Shown: piece by piece, positions 1 to 6,427 of the stretch
Layout of the letters: the number at the start of each line of letters is the position of its first letter
Numbering within the stretch: position 1 is the first letter of the stretch
DNA from: CAZGYE01 sp964530165
GTDB taxonomy: Bacteria; Planctomycetota; Planctomycetia; Planctomycetales; Planctomycetaceae
Reading direction: 5' to 3'
Assembly (NCBI GenBank): GCA_964530165.1
Contig: CAZGYE010000241.1
Span: 1 to 9,205 of the forward strand
DNA length: 9,205 nucleotides
Program-made: the position numbers and the translations under genes
Notes under the pieces: generated by a model
The model's input: the letters and a program-made list of their open reading frames with translations, nothing else
Told to the model about the DNA's origin: nothing
Database searches by the model: none

Positions 1-13
1 AGCATGCAAGCAC

Positions 14-45
14 GGGGCCACGCTCCCGCTGGTCGCTCAGGCCCC
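14..45. repeat. Possible imperfect hairpin, GGGGCC / GGCCCC arms
   Basis: Six-base complementary arms GGGGCC (14-19) and GGCCCC (40-45) enclose 20 bases. The stem is short for its loop and no second copy is seen in the window, so this may be chance. No gene is recognised in positions 1-98. Confidence 0.2.
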
Positions 46-98
46 GCCACCCGTCCGCGGTGGTGTTGGCGCATTTGGTTTACTTGATCGGTGTCAGA

Positions 99-129
99 GT
101 CAGGCAGGAGCCTGACCTACCCCAACTTC
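99..129 (-). repeat. REP-like palindrome, copy A (GTAG + 7-bp stem)
   Basis: On the plus strand the core is GTCAGGC, AGGA, GCCTGAC (99-116), a perfect 7-bp stem with a 4-base loop, followed by CTAC (117-120). Read on the minus strand it is GTAG followed immediately by the hairpin, as in REP elements recognised by RAYT transposases. The 27 bases 103-129 recur exactly at 1474-1500, so the repeated unit extends about 9 bases beyond the GTAG (CCCAACTTC on the plus strand). This copy encodes the last residues and the stop codon of the truncated transposase frame. Confidence 0.7.
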
Positions 130-357
130 CAGTTGCTCGATCCTGCGATCCTTGGCCTGCTCGGTCTTTCGCTGGCCGGGCGACCGCTCAAAGGCCCGTT
201 GGGCCTGGTCGAGCACCTGCTTAACCCAGAGGGGAATCTGGCTGGGCTGGACCTCGAACTCGTCCGCCAGCTTGGAAACGGGCTCCTTGCCGCCCAAATG
301 TCGCCGGACGATCTGAGCTTTCTGTTCACCTGTGAAATGTCTCCGCGTCTTGTTCAT
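100..357 (-). pseudogene. IS3-type transposase OrfA (HTH_Tnp_1 / transposase_8), 3' truncated
   Basis: An 85-residue frame with the N-terminal helix-turn-helix of IS3-family OrfA proteins: it begins RRHFTGEQKAQIVRRHL, then has PVSKLADEF (second helix region) and a PSQIPLWVKQ recognition-helix segment. The start at 357 has a GGAGG ribosome binding site 8 bases upstream. OrfA would continue into a leucine-zipper coiled coil beginning about RRIEQLE; here it leaves the family pattern after LE and ends VGVGQAPA, which is encoded by the palindromic repeat at 99-129. No OrfB (DDE integrase) is present downstream. The gene is therefore best read as a remnant of an insertion sequence whose 3' part was lost at, or replaced by, the repeat. 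It may still be translated into a DNA-binding fragment. Confidence 0.75.
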
Positions 358-430
358 GGAAAGTCCCTCCGATTGAGTTGATGCTAACCCAATCAGCCGG
401 TCGTTCCAATTTCAAGGGAGGCAAGACACA

Positions 431-1381
431 TCAACGTACCGTGACTTTCCGTGCCGGGCACGACTTGAAGAACTCCCCGACGACCTTGCTTGCATCGAAG
501 TCTTGGCTCGCCTTGCCGATAAGTCCTTCCGGAAGATATGCCCGGCGTCCCGGCCACGTGTGACCGCCGTTCTTCACGATGTAAACCTGCACTTTGGTGC
601 CACTGACGCCTGGCGGGTAGACGGTGACCTCGGTCGTCGTCCCGTCGTTGGGATCGGCATTCCGCAACGTGCTGACTTTTGGCTCCTTGGTGATGCCGCT
701 CGCTCGCACGTATTTGGCAACGGCGTCTTTCGTGGAAATGAGCTTGCCTCGCTTGCGGCCACGACGAAATCCCACTTCCCCGCCGTTGATGGGAACAAGT
801 GGGTCAGAGTCACCCTGAATCACGAAGAGAGACACCGGGTATTCTGGGCGGAATTTCTCGGCAATCGAAGGGGCCATTCCGCCGACCACAGGAGCAACGG
901 CGGCGATGACATCCGACGCTTCCGCCGCCAATCGATGCGACAGGAACGCTCCATTGGAGATGCCTGTCGCGAACACCTTCGACCGGTCGACGTCCTGATG
1001 CTTGGCGATGTCGTCGATAATCGTCCGCACGAATTCCACATCATCAATGTCATCTCGTTGAGACCGAATGAACTGCACGCCACGCCCGTCGTTCCAATTC
1101 CCGTCAACCGCCTCCGGGTAGGCAACGATGAACTTCTCTTTCTTGGCAACCAGGTTGAAGCGGCTAGAGCGTTCCATCTGTCTGGCCTTGCCGCCACCTC
1201 CGTGGAATGCGAGGACCAACGGAAGCGGACCGTCGGAAACGCTGGGAACGTAGAGAAGGTATTTCCGAGTCAGACCATCAACTGTGATTGTCTTCTCGCT
1301 GGCTTTCTGAACCGGCGGCTGTACGGCAGCCATCGTGACGGCTGGTAGCAGGAGTCCAAAGACAAGAGATGGTTGAGTCAT
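431..1381 (-). CDS. Exported PHB depolymerase / feruloyl-esterase-like alpha/beta hydrolase (LpqC-type)
   Basis: A 316-residue serine hydrolase of the esterase PHB depolymerase family (CE1-like), predicted to hydrolyse ester bonds in polyhydroxyalkanoate or in feruloyl/acetyl-decorated polysaccharide outside the cytoplasm. Seen: an N-terminal hydrophobic signal segment (residues 4-19); the oxyanion-hole loop HGGGG (60-64); the nucleophile motif GISNG (140-144, Ser142); an acid loop GDSDPLVP (Asp193 the likely acid); and GGHTWPG with His274, a signature of this family. The start at 1381 is chosen because GGAGG lies 8 bases upstream and the signal peptide begins there; an ATG at 1405 would put the binding site inside the gene. 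The gene stands alone: a transposase remnant lies downstream and a pair of inverted palindromes upstream. The substrate cannot be read from sequence. No depolymerase lid or substrate-binding (fibronectin-like) domain is present. Confidence 0.85.
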   Translation of the reverse strand: MTQPSLVFGLLLPAVTMAAVQPPVQKASEKTITVDGLTRKYLLYVPSVSDGPLPLVLAFHGGGGKARQMERSSRFNLVAKKEKFIVAYPEAVDGNWNDGRGVQFIRSQRDDIDDVEFVRTIIDDIAKHQDVDRSKVFATGISNGAFLSHRLAAEASDVIAAVAPVVGGMAPSIAEKFRPEYPVSLFVIQGDSDPLVPINGGEVGFRRGRKRGKLISTKDAVAKYVRASGITKEPKVSTLRNADPNDGTTTEVTVYPPGVSGTKVQVYIVKNGGHTWPGRRAYLPEGLIGKASQDFDASKVVGEFFKSCPARKVTVR

Positions 1382-1415
1382 TGCTTCTCCCTCCAAGATA
1401 TCCAACGACCGTTGA

Positions 1416-1437
1416 GTAGGTCAGGCTCCTGCCTGAC
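1416..1437 (+). repeat. REP-like palindrome, copy B
   Basis: GTAG (1416-1419) followed by stem GTCAGGC, loop TCCT, stem GCCTGAC (1420-1437). The 22 bases are the exact reverse complement of 99-120. It lies about 35 bases upstream of the esterase start codon, so it falls in that gene's likely promoter or leader. Confidence 0.7.
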
Positions 1438-1469
1438 ATTTGAGGCGTGCGACATCATACCTCGTCAGC

Positions 1470-1500
1470 GTCCGGCAGGAGCCTGACCTACCCCAACTTC
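1470..1500 (-). repeat. REP-like palindrome, copy C (inverted partner of copy B)
   Basis: Bases 1474-1500 are identical to 103-129. One stem base differs from copy A (C at 1473 where copy A has A at 102), leaving a single mismatch in the 7-bp stem. On the minus strand it reads GTAG then the hairpin. With copy B it forms an inverted pair (1416-1437 against 1470-1491, 21 of 22 bases pair) around a 32-base spacer, the arrangement called a BIME in enterobacteria. Confidence 0.68.
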
Positions 1501-1797
1501 ATTGAGTCTTGAGACTGACCCGATTCGTGCCTTTCAGTGTAATCGGTGGTTGGATCGAACGAAACATCAACGATGTACGTTACCAACCAGACAACGCAAG
1601 GTCATCTTCCCGGTGGGATCGCCGGCAAGCGCACGCACGAGGGATGCTGGACATTGTGGTACAGCCGGCGTTTGGGATGTGTGACTGGAGCTGAGTCCGT
1701 GAAGCCGGAGATTTTAGGCTGATCGACTCCCTGGGGCATCGAAGACTCTGCCCCAGCCACGCGCCGCGGTGGGCCTCTGCCGGCGTGGCGGCCCGGT

Positions 1798-1818
1798 GGC
1801 GTGTTTCACACGCCCTAC
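1798..1818 (-). repeat. REP-like palindrome, copy D (GTAG + 7-bp stem, 3-base loop)
   Basis: Plus strand: GGCGTGT (1798-1804), TTC, ACACGCC (1808-1814), then CTAC (1815-1818). On the minus strand this is GTAG followed directly by a perfect 7-bp stem. Stem length, loop length and the position of GTAG match the copy at 6620-6640, although the stem sequence differs. Confidence 0.6.
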
Positions 1819-1834
1819 CAAGACTACCAAGACT
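1815..1834 (+). repeat. Short tandem repeat, 9-bp unit CTACCAAGA, 2.2 copies
   Basis: CTACCAAGA at 1815-1823 is repeated at 1824-1832 and followed by CT. The first unit starts with the CTAC of the adjoining palindrome, so the repeat may be a slippage product or a target duplication linked to that element. Confidence 0.6.
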
Positions 1835-1901
1835 GTTGCGTTTTTTCGGCTCATGCACTGCCAGGGCGTCGTGCGGCAAACCGGTCAACTTGATCCGCAG
1901 G

Positions 1902-2918
1902 TCACTTGAGGGCCGCGGCGGCTTGGTGGGCTTTCTCGAGGACGCTCTGCAACGTCACGGGCCGGCCGCCTTGGCGTTTGCTTTCGTCGGCGGCCTCCAT
2001 GAAGGCGAAAATCTCCAGCGTCTCTTTCTCGCTGACCGGCGGCTTGCCGGTCTTGAAGAACTTGACGATCTCGACGATCAGCGGCTCGTAACCGTCGAAA
2101 CCGCCGCCGGGGACGATTCCCTTCGTGCCGAACACGGTCGAACCGTAGCCACGGTGGCTGTCGCGGATGCCCCGAATGCTGCCGATGCGGCCGCCCTTCC
2201 AGACGCCGACGGCCACGTCGGAGCCTTCGGTGTGCACGCGGGTCACCGACACGCAGCCGGTCCCCATGATCGTAAACAACGGCTCCACACCATGGATTCC
2301 GTACCAGAAGAAATCGGGATGGTGCGGCTCTAACGGACAGGGGGCATACTGGTCGCACCCGACCAGTTCGCCCAACTTCGGATCCCGGCGGATGTTGAGC
2401 GTCCGCGCGGCAAAACGGAGCGATGAGCTGGAGAAGCACGGCACATCGTGCTCCTTGGCCAAGCGAAATATCTGGATCGCTTCGGTCAGCGAGGCGGCGA
2501 TCGGCTTGTCGACGAACACTGGCTTGCCCGCCGCAAACACTGGTTTGGCCTGCTCCAGATGCGTCCGCCCGTCGATACTCAGAATGAGCACCACGTCGAC
2601 CTTTTTGAGAAGTGCGTCGATCGAATCGACGATCTCGATGTCGAGCTCCCGGAACGCGTTAACACCTTTCTTGAGCAGCTTCATACTCTGCGGGATGTCG
2701 GGACTGCCGCCGGGATAGCCGGCCACCACGACCATGTCGGCCAACTCGCCGGTGGCCTGCGGATTGTTGAGGATCTTGGCCCAAGATGCTGCGTGGGCGT
2801 CCAAGCCGATGACGCCCGCCTTCAACGGCAGCGACGGCTTGCCGGCCCAGCTCAGCGCACAGACGCCCGAGACAAACAGCCACACGACACAACTCACACA
2901 AAGACGGCGAAAACGCAT
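1902..2918 (-). CDS. Exported Gfo/Idh/MocA-family oxidoreductase-like protein
   Basis: A 338-residue protein of the Gfo/Idh/MocA fold (N-terminal NAD(P)-binding Rossmann domain, C-terminal alpha/beta substrate domain). Seen: a signal peptide (RFRR, hydrophobic 8-24, cleavage probably after SWA at 25); a first beta-strand with GVIGLDAH (35-42); VDKP (136-139), the counterpart of the family's EKP motif; and GIHG with His209, in the place of the family's conserved substrate-domain histidine. The start at 2918 is chosen because of a strong GAGGAGGAG binding site and the signal peptide; an upstream ATG at 2966 is less likely. The nucleotide-binding loop is not canonical GxGxxG (Asp40 at the last position), so cofactor binding is uncertain. 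Members with signal peptides are common in planctomycetes. The gene is divergent from the sialidase-like pair, suggesting a shared role in sugar or glycan breakdown. Confidence 0.86.
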   Translation of the reverse strand: MRFRRLCVSCVVWLFVSGVCALSWAGKPSLPLKAGVIGLDAHAASWAKILNNPQATGELADMVVVAGYPGGSPDIPQSMKLLKKGVNAFRELDIEIVDSIDALLKKVDVVLILSIDGRTHLEQAKPVFAAGKPVFVDKPIAASLTEAIQIFRLAKEHDVPCFSSSSLRFAARTLNIRRDPKLGELVGCDQYAPCPLEPHHPDFFWYGIHGVEPLFTIMGTGCVSVTRVHTEGSDVAVGVWKGGRIGSIRGIRDSHRGYGSTVFGTKGIVPGGGFDGYEPLIVEIVKFFKTGKPPVSEKETLEIFAFMEAADESKRQGGRPVTLQSVLEKAHQAAAALK

Positions 2919-3048
2919 GGAAGTCTCCTCCTCAGGAATCGATGGTTTGGCGGACCGAAGTTCCAACGGCTTGTGGCAGCCGTGTGCCGATTCATTCTAT
3001 CAACTACGATCGTTCCATCCATCGAGGCGATCGAATTCGTGACGCTGG

Positions 3049-3077
3049 ATTATTTACAGGCTGTCCTTGTGTGCCCA
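3049..3077 (-). promoter_or_regulatory. Candidate sigma70-type promoter for the Gfo/Idh/MocA gene
   Basis: On the minus strand, TGGGCA (3072-3077) and AATAAT (3049-3054) are separated by 17 bases: 4 of 6 and 5 of 6 consensus matches. The predicted leader is about 120 bases. A perfect dyad starts 4 bases upstream of the -35 box. Planctomycete promoter consensus is only partly known, so this is tentative. Confidence 0.3.
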
Positions 3078-3080
3078 AAC

Positions 3081-3096
3081 CGACAACTTGTTGTCG
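3081..3096. promoter_or_regulatory. Dyad 1, possible operator (CGACAAC TT GTTGTCG)
   Basis: A perfect 7-bp inverted repeat with a 2-base spacer, too tight for a stable RNA hairpin and shaped like a dimeric repressor site. It lies in the divergent intergenic region next to the minus-strand candidate promoter. Confidence 0.35.
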
Positions 3097-3124
3097 CAAT
3101 CGGGCGGCTGCACGGCGCGCCCGG

Positions 3125-3140
3125 CGACGACAAATCGTCG
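3125..3140. promoter_or_regulatory. Dyad 2, possible operator (CGACGA CAAA TCGTCG)
   Basis: A perfect 6-bp inverted repeat with a 4-base spacer, between the two candidate divergent promoters. The half-site CGACGA resembles the CGACAA half-site of dyad 1, although the spacing differs. Confidence 0.25.
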
Positions 3141-3166
3141 GTTGGGGTTTCTATGAAGAGTCCGGG

Positions 3167-3195
3167 TTGAGCAGCACGTGGATGCCGGGTATGTT
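3167..3195 (+). promoter_or_regulatory. Candidate sigma70-type promoter for the sialidase-like operon
   Basis: TTGAGC (3167-3172) and TATGTT (3190-3195) with a 17-base spacer, each matching 4 of 6 consensus positions. The predicted leader to the start at 3285 is about 80 bases. The intergenic region 2919-3284 holds no credible gene. Confidence 0.28.
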
Positions 3196-3284
3196 GACGG
3201 ATGCGAAGCCCAGACGATTGATTTCGGAATTCGCATACGCGAGTCAGCATTCACCGCCGCCACCACAACAGGGAGAAAGAACCG

Positions 3285-4349
3285 ATGAATCAACGCGTTT
3301 GCGGCGTACTGTTGACGGTACTCATGGCGTTCGGGGCGGTCTGGGCTTGGGCGGCTGACGACCAGAGCTGGATCCATCCGAAATGCTGGAAACTGGCCAG
3401 CGATCATCTGGGTCCTTACGTCAAACTCGACAACGGCAACGTGCTGGCGGTGAGCCGGACCGAGGCATTGGTCAGCAAGGACAATGGCAAGACGTGGACA
3501 GCTCGGCCACTGTTCAGCGATCCGGAGAAGTTCGAGGCCCGTGACGAGCGGGCGCTTCTTCGTACTCGGGACGGCGTGATCGTCATGGTGTTCCTGAACC
3601 AGAAAGAGATCGCTTACGGCAAGTGGATCAACGACGATGCAAAAGCGTTGGCCAAGTTCCAATTGCCGGTCTACGTCACCCGCAGCCTCGATGAGGGGAA
3701 CACGTGGGACCAGCCCCGGAAAATCCAGGATGGCTGGTGTGGGGCGATTCGCAGCCTGATCCAACTGAAGAACGGGCGGCTGGTGCTGGCCGGCCAGCAA
3801 CTGGTTTTCGATCCCGGCCGACACGTTGTCATGAGCTACGTGTCCGACGACGACGGCAAGACGTGGGTGCGCAGCAACCTCATCGACCTTGGCGGCGCCG
3901 GCAGCCACGGCGGGGCCATGGAGGGCACAGTGGCTGAACTCTCCGACGGTCGTGTGTGGATGCTGATTCGCACCGTCTGGGGGCGGTTCTGGGAGGCGTT
4001 CTCGGAGGACGGCGGCAGTTCGTGGCGGGTGATCCGTCCCTCGAACATCGAAGCCAGCAGTTCACCGGGCGCGCTGAAACGATTGGAAAGCGGTCGACTG
4101 ATCTTGCTTTGGAACCGTTTTGCCGAAGGGCGGCCTCGCAATCTGGGTCGCCGGGAAGAGTTGTCGATCACCTTTTCCGAAGACGATGGCCAAACGTGGT
4201 CCAAACCCGTGGTGATCGCACGCGATCCGGGCAAGCGGCAGTCGTATCCCTACGCCTACGAGCATCGCCGGGGCGAACTATGGATCACCACCATGCAAGG
4301 CCTGGTGCGAATGGGTCTCCGGGAAGCGGATTTCCTGAAAGCTCGGTAG
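3285..4349 (+). CDS. Exported sialidase-like Asp-box (BNR) beta-propeller protein
   Basis: A 354-residue protein of the sialidase superfamily. A signal peptide covers about residues 1-24 (hydrophobic 6-22, AWA end). Five Asp boxes (SxDxGxTW pattern) mark propeller blades: SKDNGKTW (64-71), SLDEGNTW (134-141), SDDDGKTW (187-194), SEDGGSSW (240-247) and SEDDGQTW (298-305). Other conserved blocks, shared with the next gene, are SHGGAMEGTVAE (207-218) and MLIRTVWGRFWEAF (226-239). A GGGAG ribosome binding site precedes the start by 9 bases. It is probably secreted and acts on a glycan. I cannot place the full Arg triad, Asp and Tyr/Glu pair of true GH33 sialidases, and sialic acid need not be the substrate; planctomycete members could act on other polysaccharides or only bind them. 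The next gene starts 30 bases downstream, so the two are probably co-transcribed. Confidence 0.85.
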   Translation: MNQRVCGVLLTVLMAFGAVWAWAADDQSWIHPKCWKLASDHLGPYVKLDNGNVLAVSRTEALVSKDNGKTWTARPLFSDPEKFEARDERALLRTRDGVIVMVFLNQKEIAYGKWINDDAKALAKFQLPVYVTRSLDEGNTWDQPRKIQDGWCGAIRSLIQLKNGRLVLAGQQLVFDPGRHVVMSYVSDDDGKTWVRSNLIDLGGAGSHGGAMEGTVAELSDGRVWMLIRTVWGRFWEAFSEDGGSSWRVIRPSNIEASSSPGALKRLESGRLILLWNRFAEGRPRNLGRREELSITFSEDDGQTWSKPVVIARDPGKRQSYPYAYEHRRGELWITTMQGLVRMGLREADFLKAR

Positions 4350-4379
4350 TGCTGCGGCAAGAAAGAAGGAGAACGATCG

Positions 4380-6125
4380 ATGCGTCCAAACCGTTTGCTC
4401 GTGGTTGTTCCCATCATTCTCGCATCGGCGGGGGCAGGTCTTGCGCACGGCGAGCGGTGGCTCGATCCGCGCTGCGAAGTGTTGCCGATGACCAAGGGGC
4501 GACAAGGGCAGATTGTGCGGCTTGGCGACGGCAGCCTGTTGACCGTCGAAGGTGGCAATCCCATTTTCAACAAAGCCAAACTGTTCGGCGCGATCCGAAT
4601 CAGCCGAGATGAGGGCAAAACCTGGTCCGAGCCGCAGACGATCTACGACGGTCCGAAACCGGGCATCCCGTCCGATGCCAGTGTGCTTCTCAGAACTCGC
4701 AACGGCGTGCTCGTCCTAGCGTACCTGGACCTCTCCACGTACAAGTGGGGATGGGATAATGCCAAGAACGAACCGCACGATGACGTTCGGCTGGACGTGT
4801 GGTCGATTCGGAGCCTGGATGAGGGGAAGACCTGGGTCGACCGCCACAAGATCTTCGACGGATATTGCGGCGCGCTGATCAACATGATTCAGACCACGGG
4901 GGGCCGGCTTGTCGTCCCGGTCCAGCGACTGCTGCGCGGTCCCGGCCGGCACGCCCTGTGCGCCTACGTTTCCGCCGATGACGGCAAGACGTGGAAGCAC
5001 AGCAATATCATCGATCTCGGCGGCGTCGGCCACCACGGCGGAGCGATGGAAGGCACCGTAGCGGAAACGCAGGACGGCCGGCTGCTGATGCTGATTCGCA
5101 CTGTTTGGGGACGATTTTGGGAGGCGTACTCCGAGGACCAAGGACTCTCTTGGCGAGTGATCCAGCCGAGCCCCATCGCGGCTTGCAGCGCCCCCGGCTA
5201 CTTAATCCGCCTGGCCAGCGGCCGACTGGCCCTGGTTTGGAACCCGGCCACGAACCGGCGAGAGGAACTCTCCATCGCGTTCCAGCGAAACGACGGCCGG
5301 ACGTGGACGGATCCGATCGCTATTGCGCGAGACAAGGGTCAGCAACTGTCGTATCCTTATGTCTGGGAACGCCGCCCAGGCGAGCTGTGGGTGATGAATC
5401 GCTGGCCGCCGGACAGGCCGCCGCTACGCCTGGGGCTTCGGGAGACAGATTTCGCCAAAGTTCCCGCACCGCTGAAGATTGTCGCATTCGGCTCATCGAC
5501 GACCGCCTTTCGCAGTACCATCAAGAAGGTCTACTCTCAGCGCCTGGCGGAAACGTTGCCCGGTCATGGGATCTCCGCATGGGTCATCAACTCGGGCGTC
5601 GGCGGCAGTACGACCCAGAGCGCCCGACAGCGCTTCGATCGCGACGTGCTGGCTCATCACCCCGACATCGTCATCATCATGCTCGGCGCAAACGATTCCG
5701 CAATCGACGTCTGGAAGAACCCGCCGGCAACAGAGTCTCGCGTTTCTCGCCAGGAGTACGCCGAGAATCTGTCCTACTTCTCCAAGACGTTGAAGACGCA
5801 GGGGGCGAAGGTCGTCCTGATGACGCCGACTCCGTTTCGATGGACCCCCAAGCTCAAGCAGCTCTACGGCAAGCCTCCTTACGACGCGGACGATCCCAAC
5901 GGGTTCAGCGCGCCTTTGGCGGAATACTGCGAGATTGTGCGAAAAATTGCCCACGAGCAAAATGCGACGCTGATCGATCTTTTCCGAGCGTTTCAGAATT
6001 ACGGCCGTGTCAACGGCCAGTCGGTCGACGACCTTCTGCTCGACGGCATGCACCCCAACGACGAAGGTCACCGGCTCATCACGGAACTGCTCGTTCCCGA
6101 GATCGTGAGATTGGGATCTTTGTGA
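4380..6125 (+). CDS. Exported fusion: sialidase-like propeller plus C-terminal SGNH/GDSL hydrolase
   Basis: A 581-residue two-domain protein. A signal peptide covers about residues 1-23. The propeller (about 25-360) has Asp boxes SRDEGKTW (75-82), SLDEGKTW (145-152), SADDGKTW (198-205), SEDQGLSW (251-258) and a degenerate QRNDGRTW (302-309). The SGNH domain (about 364-578) has block I AFGSSTT (369-375, Ser373 the likely nucleophile), block II SGVGG (405-409), block III GAND (436-439) and block V DGMHP with Asp555 and His558. Block I reads GSS where GDS is usual. The first domain is a paralogue of the preceding protein; that protein stops just where this one enters the SGNH domain, after GLRExDF. 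GAAGGAG lies 8 bases before the start. SGNH enzymes remove acyl groups, so the fusion plausibly de-esterifies a glycan while the propeller cuts or holds it. A decayed group II intron begins within about 10 bases of the stop codon. Confidence 0.88.
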   Translation: MRPNRLLVVVPIILASAGAGLAHGERWLDPRCEVLPMTKGRQGQIVRLGDGSLLTVEGGNPIFNKAKLFGAIRISRDEGKTWSEPQTIYDGPKPGIPSDASVLLRTRNGVLVLAYLDLSTYKWGWDNAKNEPHDDVRLDVWSIRSLDEGKTWVDRHKIFDGYCGALINMIQTTGGRLVVPVQRLLRGPGRHALCAYVSADDGKTWKHSNIIDLGGVGHHGGAMEGTVAETQDGRLLMLIRTVWGRFWEAYSEDQGLSWRVIQPSPIAACSAPGYLIRLASGRLALVWNPATNRREELSIAFQRNDGRTWTDPIAIARDKGQQLSYPYVWERRPGELWVMNRWPPDRPPLRLGLRETDFAKVPAPLKIVAFGSSTTAFRSTIKKVYSQRLAETLPGHGISAWVINSGVGGSTTQSARQRFDRDVLAHHPDIVIIMLGANDSAIDVWKNPPATESRVSRQEYAENLSYFSKTLKTQGAKVVLMTPTPFRWTPKLKQLYGKPPYDADDPNGFSAPLAEYCEIVRKIAHEQNATLIDLFRAFQNYGRVNGQSVDDLLLDGMHPNDEGHRLITELLVPEIVRLGSL

Positions 6126-6132
6126 AGTAACG

Positions 6133-6211
6133 ATCGGGGTCAGGAAGACCGGTTGAATTCCCGGTCTCCCTCCCCTCCGAACCGTGCGCGCGGATCTCCC
6201 GCACACGGCTC
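6133..6211 (-). ncRNA. Group II intron 3' end: domains V and VI (remnant)
   Basis: The minus strand 6211-6179 folds as group II domain V. Lower helix GAGCCGTGT pairs with GCACGGTTC (9 bp, including the AGC catalytic triad); a 2-base GC bulge follows; the upper helix is GCGGG/TCCGC with an AGA apical loop. That is 33 nt against the usual 34, so the GNRA tetraloop is altered or the top pair is open. Downstream, domain VI is a stem of AGACCGG/CCGGTCT with outer pairing of GGGG and CCCC, leaving a candidate bulged branch-point A (complement of position 6140) 8 bases before a 3' end near 6133. The intron lies directly after the fusion gene's stop codon. Its 5' domains are absent from the window, so it cannot self-splice. 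Confidence 0.78.
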
Positions 6212-6427
6212 TCCGGTTGGTGGTTTTCCCTCTGCGAGGATTGGCTGGCAAGACGAGAGGCTGCGATCAGAGAAAACAACCCGGCGTTTGCAAAGAAAGT
6301 ATTCGAACCAGCCCACCAAGGTCTGATTCACGTCGGTGATGATGCATTCCAGGCTGCGGCCGTTCGCCCGTTTCGTCTTCACACGAAGCGTGGCTCGAAG
6401 TTTCTTCAGGCGCTTCTTCCGCCGGCC
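6212..6427 (-). pseudogene. Group II intron reverse transcriptase/maturase, C-terminal fragment with deletion
   Basis: Minus-strand frame GRRKKRLKKLR continues into KTKRANGRSLECIITDVN and LVGWFEYF, the maturase-specific domain X of intron-encoded proteins (the family pattern has NGRSLE and GWFxYF). Immediately after, in another frame, comes FFANAGLFSLIAA followed by LASQSSQRENHQPESRV, which is the family's extreme C-terminus. The roughly 55-60 residues normally between GWFEYF and the C-terminal block (including a Trp/Arg-rich RLRSILR-type helix) are missing. A deletion near 6290-6300 therefore joins two frames. The RT fingers and palm, with the YxDD active site, are entirely absent upstream. 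The fragment ends at a hairpin at 6427-6447. It is a dead intron remnant. Confidence 0.78.

Larger units (their letters stand above)
1501..1901. other. Non-coding stretch with one palindrome and a tandem repeat
   Basis: About 400 bases between the palindrome pair and the end of the oxidoreductase gene. Short frames of 60-100 codons occur here, but none has a recognisable motif or a good ribosome binding site. The only structure seen is the palindrome at 1798-1818 and the 9-bp tandem repeat overlapping it. No convincing terminator is seen for the minus-strand gene that ends at 1902. Confidence 0.5.

Noticed and set aside
503..1348. Long open frame (281 codons) on the plus strand opposite the esterase gene
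   Set aside because: No family motifs. The opposite strand carries a complete catalytic triad, signal peptide and ribosome binding site.
2448..3170. 240-codon plus-strand frame across the start of the oxidoreductase gene
   Set aside because: No motifs, and it crosses the strong minus-strand ribosome binding site and signal peptide region.
3054..3908. 284-codon minus-strand frame overlapping the first sialidase-like gene and the divergent intergenic region
   Set aside because: No recognisable domain. It runs antisense to conserved Asp-box coding sequence and has no clear binding site.
4991..6130. 379-codon plus-strand frame inside the sialidase-SGNH fusion gene
   Set aside because: Arg/Pro-rich low-complexity composition typical of a high-GC shadow frame; the other frame holds all Asp boxes and SGNH blocks.
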